Shown in pieces: positions 44,576-53,405 of a stretch of 64,000 bases of DNA. Origin of the DNA: Stenotrophomonas bentonitica (GTDB lineage Bacteria; Pseudomonadota; Gammaproteobacteria; Xanthomonadales; Xanthomonadaceae). The stretch is taken from NCBI RefSeq assembly GCF_013185915.1, contig NZ_JAAZUH010000001.1, positions 1,178,001 to 1,242,000 on the forward strand, in the 5' to 3' direction. The translations under genes were made by a program, and so were the position numbers. The notes below the pieces were generated by a model. That model made no database searches, was not told the origin of the DNA, and saw nothing but the letters and a program-made list of their open reading frames with translations. Each line of letters starts with the position of its first letter. Positions within the stretch are counted from its first letter, which is position 1.

Positions 44576-46638
44576 ATGCTTCTCATCACATCAAGGGTGA
44601 CCGTGTCGGAGATCTCGGCAAACGAGAGCACCGGGGTCGCGGGAAGGCGGTTTTCGATGAAGCGCTTGACGAAGCGGCGGATGTCCGGCGCCACCATCAG
44701 CACCACGTCGGGGCGGCGCGCGGTGATTTCGCCGACATGCAGGGCGAAGCGGTCCATCAGTTCGCCGGATTCGGCCGGTTCGAGATTGAGGTAGGCCGCG
44801 CCCTGGCTCTGGCGGATGCCGGCGCGGATCTGGTCTTCGACCGGGCTGGACACCAGGATCGCGGGGATGCGCCCGTCGCGGGCGAAGCGCGCGGAGATGT
44901 AGCGGGCCAGCGCGCCACGCACGTGTTCGACCAGCAGGATCACGTCCTTCTCGCGCTGGCCCCACTGCGCCAGGGTTTCCAGCACGACCTTCATGTTGCG
45001 GATGGAGACGTCTTCGCGGAGCAGGCGCTGCAGCACTTCGGCCACGCGCTGGATCGGCATGTGCCGGTAGGTTTCCTTGACCAGCTCGGGGAAGCGCTTT
45101 TCCAATGCGTCCAGCACATGCTTGGCTTCCTGGATGCCGAACAGCTCGCCGACGTTGCGCAGCACCGCGCCGTGCACCAGCCGGCGCAGTTCCTCGTAGT
45201 CGCTGGAGACTTCGCAGCCCAGCGCGCGCACGTCCTGGTGGGACTCGGCCAGCACCCAGCGCGCACTGCCGCCGTCGTGCGGCACCACCAGGCCCATGTC
45301 CAGCGCCTCCAGTTCGTCCTGTCGGCCCCAGACCCGGACATGCCCGCTCACCACGTGTGCGCTGGCGGCCGGGATCTCGTTGATCAGCACCTTTACTTCG
45401 TGCTCCTTCGCCGGTTCATGGCTGCGCAGCACCAGCGGTGCCAGCTGCATGCCGGTGTTGACGAAGGCGTCATGGCGAAGCTGTTCTTCCCACTGCCCCG
45501 CAACTCCCGCTTCATGCAGCGGCGGCGGCATCAGCAGGATCAGCGGCAGGGTTTCGCTGGTCAGGCGCGCGGCGGCGGTGTCGCCCTGCCCGGCCGGCGC
45601 ACCGGCAGCACCGGACCCGGTGCCTGCAGCGGCGTCGCCTTCTGCGGCGGCGCCACGGCGCAGGCGCCACACCAGCATGGCGGCCAGGCCGACTGCCAGG
45701 CCGGCGAACACCGGCAGCGGGAAGCCCGGCAGCAGGCCCAGCAGCAGCACCAGCACCGCACCGGTGCCCAGCACCAGGTTGCTGTTGAACAGTTCGCCCA
45801 GGATGTTGGCGCCCAGGTTGTTGCTCTCGCCGCTGACCCGGGTGACGATGAAACCGGCGCTGATGCAGATCAGCAGCGCGGGGATCTGCGCGACCAGGCC
45901 GTCGCCGATGGTCAGCAGGGTGAAGGTGTTGAGCGCCTGCGAGAACGCCATGCCATGCTGCAGCATGCCGACGGCGATACCGCCGAACAGGTTCACGAAC
46001 ACGATCACGATGCCGGCGATGGCATCGCCCTTCACGAATTTCATGGCGCCGTCGTAGGAGCCGTACAACTGGCTTTCCCGCTCCACGTCGCGACGGCGGC
46101 GCTGCGCTTCTTCGGAGGTGATGGCTTCAGCGCGCAGGTCGGCGTCGATGCTCATCTGCTTGCCGGGCATGCCGTCCAGCGAGAAGCGCGCCACCACCTC
46201 ACCGATACGCTCCGAGCCCTTGGTGATGACGATGAACTGGACCAGGGTGATGATCGCGAAGATCACCGCACCCACCACCAGGTTGTCGCCGACCACGAAG
46301 TCGCCGAACGCGCTGATGACCTGGCCGGCGTCGGCGTCGAGCAGGATCAGGCGGCTGGTGCTGACCGACAGTGCCAGCCGCATCAGCGTGGTGAACAGCA
46401 GCACCGAGGGGAAGGTGGAGAAGTTGAGGATGCGCTCGACATAGAACGAGCTCAGGAAGATGATGATCGCCACGGCCATGTTCAGGCCGATCAGCAGGTC
46501 GACCAGGAAGGTCGGCAGCGGGATGATCAACATCGCCACGACCACCGCCATCAGCACAACCAGCGCCAGCTCCGGGCGCAGCACGCCACGCGCGCGGGCG
46601 ACAAAGCCCGTTGCGCTCGTGTTGGTCACGCTGTTCAT
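44572..46638 (-). CDS. sctV: T3SS export-gate protein SctV (InvA-like)
   Basis: A 688-residue FlhA/InvA-family protein: about eight N-terminal membrane helices (about 25-330) with the conserved FPSVLLFTTLMRLALSVSTS and DGMPGKQMSIDADLRAE loop, and a cytoplasmic domain (about 370-688) that forms the nonameric ring docking chaperone-cargo complexes. The linker (about 330-365) is glycine/alanine-rich (AAEGDAAAGTGSGAAGAPAG). Overlaps sctW by ATGA. Confidence 0.96.
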   Translation of the reverse strand: MNSVTNTSATGFVARARGVLRPELALVVLMAVVVAMLIIPLPTFLVDLLIGLNMAVAIIIFLSSFYVERILNFSTFPSVLLFTTLMRLALSVSTSRLILLDADAGQVISAFGDFVVGDNLVVGAVIFAIITLVQFIVITKGSERIGEVVARFSLDGMPGKQMSIDADLRAEAITSEEAQRRRRDVERESQLYGSYDGAMKFVKGDAIAGIVIVFVNLFGGIAVGMLQHGMAFSQALNTFTLLTIGDGLVAQIPALLICISAGFIVTRVSGESNNLGANILGELFNSNLVLGTGAVLVLLLGLLPGFPLPVFAGLAVGLAAMLVWRLRRGAAAEGDAAAGTGSGAAGAPAGQGDTAAARLTSETLPLILLMPPPLHEAGVAGQWEEQLRHDAFVNTGMQLAPLVLRSHEPAKEHEVKVLINEIPAASAHVVSGHVRVWGRQDELEALDMGLVVPHDGGSARWVLAESHQDVRALGCEVSSDYEELRRLVHGAVLRNVGELFGIQEAKHVLDALEKRFPELVKETYRHMPIQRVAEVLQRLLREDVSIRNMKVVLETLAQWGQREKDVILLVEHVRGALARYISARFARDGRIPAILVSSPVEDQIRAGIRQSQGAAYLNLEPAESGELMDRFALHVGEITARRPDVVLMVAPDIRRFVKRFIENRLPATPVLSFAEISDTVTLDVMRSI

Positions 46639-47762
46639 ACGTTCACCCCTGCGACATGGCTGGCCTGCCAGCGTTCGCGCTTCATGCTTTCCACCACCAC
46701 GACCTCCAGGGACTGCACCGCGCGCTCGCGCGCCACGTCATCGCTCCACACCGCGTCGGGCAGGCCGCCCAATGCGCGTCGCAATGCCTGCACCAGGCGC
46801 GCGCGCTCCGGCGCCGACAGCGCCACGCGCGCATCGGCCAGCGGCCCGGCAAACAGTCCAGCCCAGTCCTGCAGGCCGCGCACCACGTCGAGCAGGCCGC
46901 CGACCACCGCTTCGGCGGTGGTGGACAGCCGTGCCAGCAGGCGGTCGCGGGTGGCTTCCTGGACCAGCAGCTGGTCGGTGGAGCGCAGCACCGCCAGGTT
47001 GCGCACCTGGCGCAGCAGGCGGCCGAATTCCAGGTGCGAGGCACTGGGGTCGAGCGAATACATGTCCGCGCCGAGCGCCTGTTCCATGAAATCGACCACC
47101 TGGGCGCGGCGCTCGAAGCCGTACAGCGCGATCCAGCCCGCGTACTCGCCCACGCAGTCCTGGTGGTTGCCGATGAAGTCGCGGTAGCTCTGGCGCAGCG
47201 CACGTGCGGAAAACTGGCTGCCGCGCGCGGCCAGGCGCGCCTTGACCGCGACATTCACGCCGCCGCGCAGGGCCGCGCCCTGCCCCAGCGCCGCCTGTTC
47301 GGCCAGCAGCTGCTCCATGGCCTGCTGCAGCAGCTCACGGACCTCGTCCAGTTCATCGTCGGCCAGCAGCGAACGCAGCACGGCCAGCATGTCGCTGGGG
47401 TCCGGGAAGAACTGCTTGAGCAGGGCAAGCAACTGCACCGGGCTGCGCATGCCGTCGAGCAACGCACGCAGGTTGCTGACCTTGCCGTACACCTCGTCGT
47501 CCAGCACGTGGTCGATCCACGCCTGCGATTCGCTGCTGCCGCTGGTCTGCTGGCCGTCGCGGCGGCGCTGCAGCGAGGCAACGAGTGCGCCGAGGTCGTC
47601 CTGCATGGACAACGCCGTACTGAGCATGCCCGGGCGCGACGGCTTGCCCGACGCGGCCATGATGTCGCGCGATGCGTCGTCACGGTCGCCCTGCGCGGTG
47701 GCCTGGCGCGGCGTGATCGGCAGCGGTGCGGTCTGCGGTCGATTAATGGCCGGCAGTGCCAT
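46635..47762 (-). CDS. sctW: T3SS gatekeeper SctW (InvE-like)
   Basis: A 375-residue gatekeeper of the InvE/MxiC/HrpJ family, which holds back effectors until the translocon is made. After a disordered N-terminus (about 1-60) come alpha-helical repeats (SQAWIDHVLDDEVYGKVSNL, LADDELDEVRELLQQAMEQL) and the TyeA-like C-terminal part (AVVGGLLDVVRGLQDWAGLF). Sits between sctC (20-base overlap) and sctV as in SPI-1. Confidence 0.88.
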   Translation of the reverse strand: MALPAINRPQTAPLPITPRQATAQGDRDDASRDIMAASGKPSRPGMLSTALSMQDDLGALVASLQRRRDGQQTSGSSESQAWIDHVLDDEVYGKVSNLRALLDGMRSPVQLLALLKQFFPDPSDMLAVLRSLLADDELDEVRELLQQAMEQLLAEQAALGQGAALRGGVNVAVKARLAARGSQFSARALRQSYRDFIGNHQDCVGEYAGWIALYGFERRAQVVDFMEQALGADMYSLDPSASHLEFGRLLRQVRNLAVLRSTDQLLVQEATRDRLLARLSTTAEAVVGGLLDVVRGLQDWAGLFAGPLADARVALSAPERARLVQALRRALGGLPDAVWSDDVARERAVQSLEVVVVESMKRERWQASHVAGVNV

Positions 47763-49431
47763 GCGCGCCCTCCACAGCGTTGAAGCCCGGGTGCAGCGCG
47801 CGGAACGTGTCGTGCACGGCTTCGCCCACGCCGCGGCCGTAGACCTCCGGCATGCGGTACGTATCCACCGGGTCGCTGCCGTTGAGCAGGCGCGGCTGGA
47901 TCAGGAACACGCGCACCAGGTTTTCGGCCGACTGGCTGTCCTGGCCGAACAGCTTGCCCACGCCGGGAATACGGCGCAGTCCGGGAATGCCGGCATACCC
48001 GACGTCGGTCTGGCTGCGGGTGTAGCCACCCACCAGCAGGCTCAGCTCCTGCGGCACGCGCGCGACGGTGTCGATCACGGTGCGGTTGACCAGCGGCAGG
48101 GTGTCCACCAGGCGGCTGGTGTCGGCCGCACCGTCTTCAATCTTCCGCTGCATTTCCACTTCGTTGCTGCTGGAAATGCGCGGCCGCACGCTGATCAGCG
48201 TGCCGTAGGTCACCGGCTCCAGCGAGGTGGCGCGCTCACCCACCAGCTGCGCGTAGAAGGTCTGGTTGCTGTCGAAGTAGGCCGGGATGTTTTCCTGGGT
48301 GAGCAGCACCGGGCGCGAGACGATGTGCGCGTCGCCCTTGCTGGCCATGGCCTGCACCGAGGCGAGGAAACGGGTGCCGTCCAGGGTGCTGACCGAACCG
48401 GACTGGTTGATGCCGATCTTGAGCCGGTTGCCGACGTTGATGCCGCCGCTCCAGGTGACGCCGAGGCGGTCGAGCTGGGTCTTGCGGATGTCGATGATCC
48501 ACAGCGAGAGTTCGATCTGCTTGCGCGGCACGTCCAGTTCACCAACCAGGCGCTTGACCTGTTCGATCTGGGCCAGGGTGCCGCGCACGATCAGGCTGTT
48601 GGTTTCGGCGTAGGCCATGATCACCGCCGGCGACGGGCCGAGCGGCACGCTGCCCACGCGCTGCGTCTCCGCAGTCGGCGACGGCGTAGCGGGCAGCAGC
48701 TCTTCGGTGATGCTGGCCGGGTCGACCGGCAGCGGCGGCTGCTTGACCACCGCACCAAAGTCGCCGAGCTGCAGCACGCCGGCCAGCACGTCGGCCATGC
48801 CCGGCAGCGAGGTTTCGGCGGTGCGCAGGCCGAAGCGGCGACCATTGACGAAGCTGTGCTCCAGCTTGAGCACTTCCACATGGTGCGGGCTGGCGTCGGC
48901 GCCTTCGTACAGGTCGTCGAGGTAACGCGCGGCGTTGAGCACGATGTCCACGTACACCGGCGGTCCGGCCACGTAGAAGGTGCCGTCGGCGCCGCCGCCG
49001 CGCACCGGGTAGCGCGCGTCCGACAGCCGCGCCTTGCGCAGGAAGTCGGCCAGGGTGGCCACCGAGGTCGAGCGCAGGCGGCCGACCGCGTTCTTCTGCT
49101 CGCTGGCGTCGTACACGTAGATCGAGGTGCTGTCGCTGTACCAGACCAGGCCCAGCTCGGCGGTGACCTTGGCCAGCACGTCGAACGGACGGGCCAGGTC
49201 GAAGCTGCCGGACACTTTCTTCTTGTGGGCCTTCGGGCTGATCACCACGGCCTGGCGCGCGCGTGCGCCGATCGCATTGAGCAGGTGGTCGGCACTGTCG
49301 GCGCGCGACACGAAGCCGGTGGCATGCGGCAGGTCGGCGCGGTCGGAGATCGCGGTGCCTTCCAACGGGGTCTGCGCCAGTGCAGGCGCGCTGACGAACA
49401 GCAACAACAGGAACAACGACAGGGAACGCAT
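47743..49431 (-). CDS. sctC: T3SS outer-membrane secretin SctC (InvG-like)
   Basis: A 562-residue secretin. Signal peptide (LSLFLLLLFVSAPALA, cleavage near residue 19), N0/N1 ring domains (about 40-170), an N3 domain (about 175-330, with VIMAYAETNSLIVRGTLAQI) and the secretin core (about 335-530: FDSNQTFYAQLVGERA ... LSLLVGGYTRSQTDVGYAGI). Its C-terminal S-domain would need a pilotin such as InvH; no invH-like lipoprotein gene is seen in the window. Starts 3 bases after the invF-like stop. Confidence 0.95.
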   Translation of the reverse strand: MRSLSLFLLLLFVSAPALAQTPLEGTAISDRADLPHATGFVSRADSADHLLNAIGARARQAVVISPKAHKKKVSGSFDLARPFDVLAKVTAELGLVWYSDSTSIYVYDASEQKNAVGRLRSTSVATLADFLRKARLSDARYPVRGGGADGTFYVAGPPVYVDIVLNAARYLDDLYEGADASPHHVEVLKLEHSFVNGRRFGLRTAETSLPGMADVLAGVLQLGDFGAVVKQPPLPVDPASITEELLPATPSPTAETQRVGSVPLGPSPAVIMAYAETNSLIVRGTLAQIEQVKRLVGELDVPRKQIELSLWIIDIRKTQLDRLGVTWSGGINVGNRLKIGINQSGSVSTLDGTRFLASVQAMASKGDAHIVSRPVLLTQENIPAYFDSNQTFYAQLVGERATSLEPVTYGTLISVRPRISSSNEVEMQRKIEDGAADTSRLVDTLPLVNRTVIDTVARVPQELSLLVGGYTRSQTDVGYAGIPGLRRIPGVGKLFGQDSQSAENLVRVFLIQPRLLNGSDPVDTYRMPEVYGRGVGEAVHDTFRALHPGFNAVEGAHGTAGH

Positions 49432-49434
49432 GGA

Positions 49435-50112
49435 TCACTCGTTGGGCGTCGGAACGGCCCGGTAGACGGAAAGGGGAGAACAGCCGATCAGCGATTTCAC
49501 GTCGGTGCAGAAATGCGACAGCGACGCGTAGCCGTGGTCGGCCGCGAGGTAGGTGAACGAGCGCGCGCGCCCGGGATAGGCGAGCAGCGCCCGCGCGGCG
49601 CGCTGGATGCGCAGCTCGCGCTTGAGCGGGCGCCCCAGGACCTGCCGGCAGCGCCGGTGGAACTGGGCCGAGGACAGGCCGTAACGCTCGGCCAGTGCGG
49701 CAACGGTGTTGTCGCCGCCTTCCTCCAGCAGGAAGCGCATCAGCCCATAGCTTTCGCTGCGGGCTAGGTGGCGCAGCAGGCAGGCCGCCGGGGTGTCGTC
49801 GCCCTGCCCGGCGCCACGCGCCAGCTGGCCAATCAGCCACGCGGCCGCCACGTCCGGCACATCCAGCGCGGCCGGCACCACCCAGCACAGCGGCGGCGGC
49901 TCGCCGACCGGACGCTGCAGGCCGGAGGCGTGATCGTAGTGGGCCAACGCACGGGCCATGCCGCTGCCGGCCAGCGCCACCGCCTGCAGCCCGGTGCCCC
50001 GCGGCAGCGGCAGGCCGGCCAGCAGCAGGCGCTCACCGGCCGCGAGCCGCACCCGCTGGCCACCGGCGCTGAATTGGACCGGCGCCTGCCCTGCATTGAC
50101 GATGACGTACAT
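49435..50112 (-). CDS. AraC-family transcriptional regulator, InvF-like
   Basis: A 225-residue regulator at the head of the cluster, directly before sctC, where invF stands in SPI-1. C-terminal AraC-type double helix-turn-helix (about 120-220: VAALAERYGLSSAQFHRRCR, LAADHGYASLSHFCTDVKSL); a short N-terminal domain unlike sugar-binding AraC proteins. InvF acts with chaperone SicA as coactivator. ATG at 50112 is supported by GGGAGGGG. The palindrome GGCTTT-N12-AAAGCC lies 50 bases upstream. Confidence 0.85.
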   Translation of the reverse strand: MYVIVNAGQAPVQFSAGGQRVRLAAGERLLLAGLPLPRGTGLQAVALAGSGMARALAHYDHASGLQRPVGEPPPLCWVVPAALDVPDVAAAWLIGQLARGAGQGDDTPAACLLRHLARSESYGLMRFLLEEGGDNTVAALAERYGLSSAQFHRRCRQVLGRPLKRELRIQRAARALLAYPGRARSFTYLAADHGYASLSHFCTDVKSLIGCSPLSVYRAVPTPNE

Positions 50113-50163
50113 CCGACCCCTCCCTTCAACAAGGGCTGCATGGTGAAGACGGGGTCGGGGCAA

Positions 50164-50187
50164 GGCTTTACAAGAAGTTAGAAAGCC
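50164..50187. promoter_or_regulatory. Candidate operator upstream of the invF-like gene
   Basis: Inverted repeat GGCTTT (50164-50169) and AAAGCC (50182-50187) with a 12-base AT-rich spacer, in the divergent region between the invF-like gene (start 50112) and the VOC gene (start 50259). Spacing suits a dimeric regulator; no known consensus is matched. Confidence 0.3.
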
Positions 50188-50258
50188 GACGCGAGTTGGA
50201 GTATTTGTATCGGTCCCGCTCAGACAGTTGCGCGCTCGCGCCACCAGGAATCGATCCC

Positions 50259-50651
50259 ATGACACCGCTGCTCGGCATCCACCACGTCGCCCTGATCTGT
50301 GCCGATTACGACCGATCGCGCGATTTCTACGTGCGCATCCTCGGCCTGGCGGTGAAGGCCGAGCACCATCGCGCCGCGCGCGACTCGTGGAAACTGGACC
50401 TGGCGCTGCCCGACGGCGGGCAGCTGGAGCTGTTCTCGTTCCCGGCGCCACCGCCCCGGCCCAGCCGCCCGGAGGCGCAGGGCCTGCGTCACCTGGCGTT
50501 CCAGGTGAAGGCGCTGGAGCCGATGATCGAGCGCCTGGCCGCCGAGGGCGTGGCCTGCGAACCGATCCGCACCGACGAGTACACCGGCCAGCGTTTCACC
50601 TTCTTCGCCGACCCCGACGGGTTGCCACTGGAACTCTACGAAGTCAACTGA
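50259..50651 (+). CDS. VOC-family protein (glyoxalase-like, YaeR/GloA2 type)
   Basis: A 130-residue single vicinal-oxygen-chelate protein. HHVALICADYDRSRDFYVRI at the start and FTFFADPDGLPLELYEVN at the end give the metal-site pattern (His about 8, Glu about 127); QGLRHLAFQV supplies another His. Relatives such as E. coli YaeR are named for glyoxalase I but have no confirmed substrate. ATG at 50259 follows AGGA. First gene on the right flank of the T3SS cluster, read away from it. Confidence 0.85.
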   Translation: MTPLLGIHHVALICADYDRSRDFYVRILGLAVKAEHHRAARDSWKLDLALPDGGQLELFSFPAPPPRPSRPEAQGLRHLAFQVKALEPMIERLAAEGVACEPIRTDEYTGQRFTFFADPDGLPLELYEVN

Positions 50652-50761
50652 ATAGGTTGTAGTCGGCGAAAAACTTCCGTTCCGTACCAGAGCGAATGGG
50701 TATACAGTCCAGCTGTCCCGGCCGAGCGCCGGCATCCACGTACATCCCTGGGAGGGGAAAC

Positions 50762-51205
50762 ATGCGCAAGACGTTCAAGACCCTGCTGCTGGCGCTGCCG
50801 TTGGTGATGGCCGCCATGTCCGCTTCGGCTGCCGACAGCGCGGTGGGCCGCTGGAAGACCATCGACGACAAGACCGGCCAGGTGAAGTCGATCGTGGAAA
50901 TCACCCAGGCCACCAACGGCACCCTCAGCGGCAAGGTGGTGGAAGTGCTGAAGTCGGACAAGGGCCCGAACCCGGTCTGCGACGACTGCAGCGGCGCCAA
51001 CAAGGGCAAGCCGGTGAAGGGCATGACCATCCTGTGGAACCTGAAGCCGGACGGCGACCACAAGTGGGCCGGCGGCACCGTGCTGGACCCGGCCAACGGC
51101 AAGACCTACAAGTCCAAGGTGGAACTGCACCAGGGCGGCAAGAAGCTGGACATGTCCGGCTGCGTGGCCTTCATCTGCCGCGCCCAGACCTGGGTCCGCG
51201 AGTAA
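50762..51205 (+). CDS. DUF2147 family periplasmic protein
   Basis: A 147-residue secreted protein: signal peptide (MRKTFKTLLLALPLVMAAMS, cleavage near ASA-AD, residue 23), then DUF2147 with GRWKTIDDKTGQVKSIVEI, CDDCSGANKGKPVKGM and the closing CVAFICRAQTWVR. The CDDC pair and the terminal cysteines could bind metal or form disulfides. Function unknown. GGGAGGGG lies just before the ATG. A TATACA -10-like box stands at 50701-50706, without a convincing -35. Confidence 0.85.
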   Translation: MRKTFKTLLLALPLVMAAMSASAADSAVGRWKTIDDKTGQVKSIVEITQATNGTLSGKVVEVLKSDKGPNPVCDDCSGANKGKPVKGMTILWNLKPDGDHKWAGGTVLDPANGKTYKSKVELHQGGKKLDMSGCVAFICRAQTWVRE

Positions 51206-51233
51206 GCGCAAACCCCGCAGGATCAACGACATG

Positions 51234-51270
51234 GGGCCGCAGCGGGTTGACCGCTGCGGCCCTTCGTCTT
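51234..51270 (+). terminator. Rho-independent terminator after the DUF2147 gene
   Basis: Stem GGGCCGCAGCGG (51234-51245) / CCGCTGCGGCCC (51251-51262), loop GTTGA, followed by TTCGTCTT. Confidence 0.75.
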
Positions 51271-51319
51271 TGCGGGGAGCATGCGATAATCCCGCGTTCC
51301 CCCGGCACCCACGCAGACC

Positions 51320-53401
51320 ATGACCCGCACCGCTCTCGTCACCACCGCCCTGCCCTACGCCAACGGCCCGCTGCACCTGGGCCACCTGGTCGGCTACATC
51401 CAGGCTGACATCTGGGTGCGCGCGCGGCGAATGAGCGGCGGCAAGACCTGGTTCGTGTGCGCCGACGACACCCACGGCACCCCGATCATGCTGGCCGCGG
51501 AAAAGGCCGGAGTGACCCCGGAGGCGTTCATCGCCAACATCCAGGCCAGCCACGAGCGCGATTTCGCCGCGTTCGGTGTCGCTTTCGACCACTACGACTC
51601 GACCAACTCGGCCGGCAACAAAGCGCTGACCGAAGCGTTCTACCTCAAGCTCGAGGCGGAAGGCCACATCACGCGCCGTTCGGTGGCCCAGTTCTACGAC
51701 CCGGCCAAGGGCATGTTCCTGCCCGACCGCTACATCAAGGGCATCTGCCCGAACTGCGGCAGCGCCGACCAGTACGGCGACAACTGCGAAGTGTGCGGCG
51801 CCACGTACGCACCGACCGAGCTGAAGGACCCGCGTTCGGTGATCTCCGGTGCGACCCCGGAAATCCGCGATTCGGAGCACTTCTTCTTTGAAGTGGGCCG
51901 CTTCGAGGGCTTCCTGCGCGAGTGGCTGGCCGAGGATGTGGCCCTGCCCGGCGTGAAGGCCAAGCTGGGCGAGTGGCTCAACGCCGAGGGCGGCCTGCGC
52001 GCGTGGGACATCTCGCGCGATGCACCGTACTTCGGCTTCCAGATTCCCGGCCACCCGGGCAAGTACTTCTACGTGTGGCTGGACGCGCCGATCGGCTACC
52101 TGTCCAGCTTCCAGGCGCTGTGCGCGAAGACCGGCGAGGACTTCGACGCGCACCTGCGCGCCGGCACCAGCACCGAGCTGCACCACTTCATCGGCAAGGA
52201 CATCGTGAACTTCCACGGCCTGTTCTGGCCGGCGGTGCTGCACGGCACCGGCCACCGCGCGCCGACCCGCCTGCACGTCAACGGCTACCTGACCGTGGAC
52301 GGCGCCAAGATGTCCAAGTCGCGCGGTACCTTCGTGATGGCCCGCACCTTCCTGGACGCCGGGCTGGAACCGGAGGCGCTGCGCTACTACTTCGCCGCCA
52401 AGTCCTCCGGCGGCGTGGACGACCTGGACCTGAACCTGGGCGACTTCATCGCGCGGGTCAATGCCGACCTGGTCGGCAAGTTCGTCAACCTGGCCAGCCG
52501 CTGCGCCGGCTTCATCAGCAAGCGCTTCGAGGGCCGCCTGGCCGACGCGCTGCCCGATGCCGCCCAGTACGACCGCTTCGTCGCGGCGCTGGCACCGGTG
52601 CGCGAAGCCTATGAGCGCAACGATCCGGCGGCCGCGCTGCGCCTGACCATGGCGCTGGCCGACGAAGCCAACCGCTACATCGACGAGCAGAAGCCGTGGG
52701 TGATCGCCAAGCAGGATGGCGCCGACGCGCAGCTGCAGTCGGTCTGCACCCAGGGCCTGAACCTGTTCCGGGTGCTGGTCACCGCGCTCAAGCCGGTGCT
52801 GCCGGCCACCGCCACGCAGACCGAGGCCTTCCTGGCCGCGCCGGTGCAGCGCTGGACCGACATTGCCTCGCCGCTGCTGGCCCACACCATCGCCGTGTAC
52901 AGCCCGCTGTTCACCCGTATCGACCCGAAAATGATTGACGCCATGACCGACGCTTCCAAGGACACCCTCGCCGCCCCCGCGCCTGCCGCCCCGGTCAAGC
53001 CGGCCAAGCCGGCAGCGCCCGCCGCTGCACCGGCCGCAGCGCCCGCTGCCGCCACTGCCGAAGGCCCGGCCTACATCGGCATCGACGACTTCGCCAAGCT
53101 CGACCTGCGCATCGGCAAGGTGCTGGCCTGCGAGTTCGTGGACGGCTCGGACAAGCTGCTGCGCTTCGAACTGGACGCCGGCGACCTCGGCACGCGCCAG
53201 ATCTTCTCCGGCATCCGCGCCAGCTACGGCGAGCCGGAAAAGCTGGTCGGCCGCAGCGTGGTGTTCATCGCCAACCTGGCCCCGCGCAAGATGCGCTTCG
53301 GCCTGAGCGAAGGCATGATCCTGTCGGCCGGTTTCGACGGTGGCGCGCTGGCGCTGCTGGACGCCGACAGCAGCGCGCTGCCGGGCATGCCGGTCCGGTA
53401 A
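51320..53401 (+). CDS. metG: Methionyl-tRNA synthetase
   Basis: A 693-residue class I synthetase. HLGH at 19-22, four-cysteine zinc knuckle CPNCGSADQYGDNCEVC (about 142-158), KMSKSRGTF in the middle, an anticodon-binding helical domain, an alanine/proline linker (about 550-582) and a C-terminal tRNA-binding/dimerisation domain (about 585-693: DFAKLDLRIGKVLACEFV). Full-length long form as in E. coli. Followed 4 bases later by a HAD gene. Confidence 0.97.
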   Translation: MTRTALVTTALPYANGPLHLGHLVGYIQADIWVRARRMSGGKTWFVCADDTHGTPIMLAAEKAGVTPEAFIANIQASHERDFAAFGVAFDHYDSTNSAGNKALTEAFYLKLEAEGHITRRSVAQFYDPAKGMFLPDRYIKGICPNCGSADQYGDNCEVCGATYAPTELKDPRSVISGATPEIRDSEHFFFEVGRFEGFLREWLAEDVALPGVKAKLGEWLNAEGGLRAWDISRDAPYFGFQIPGHPGKYFYVWLDAPIGYLSSFQALCAKTGEDFDAHLRAGTSTELHHFIGKDIVNFHGLFWPAVLHGTGHRAPTRLHVNGYLTVDGAKMSKSRGTFVMARTFLDAGLEPEALRYYFAAKSSGGVDDLDLNLGDFIARVNADLVGKFVNLASRCAGFISKRFEGRLADALPDAAQYDRFVAALAPVREAYERNDPAAALRLTMALADEANRYIDEQKPWVIAKQDGADAQLQSVCTQGLNLFRVLVTALKPVLPATATQTEAFLAAPVQRWTDIASPLLAHTIAVYSPLFTRIDPKMIDAMTDASKDTLAAPAPAAPVKPAKPAAPAAAPAAAPAAATAEGPAYIGIDDFAKLDLRIGKVLACEFVDGSDKLLRFELDAGDLGTRQIFSGIRASYGEPEKLVGRSVVFIANLAPRKMRFGLSEGMILSAGFDGGALALLDADSSALPGMPVR

Positions 53402-53405
53402 CACC

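Noticed and set aside
44737..47187. Rightward 816-codon frame opposite sctV/sctW
   Set aside because: Antisense of well-supported T3SS genes; low-complexity, no motif.
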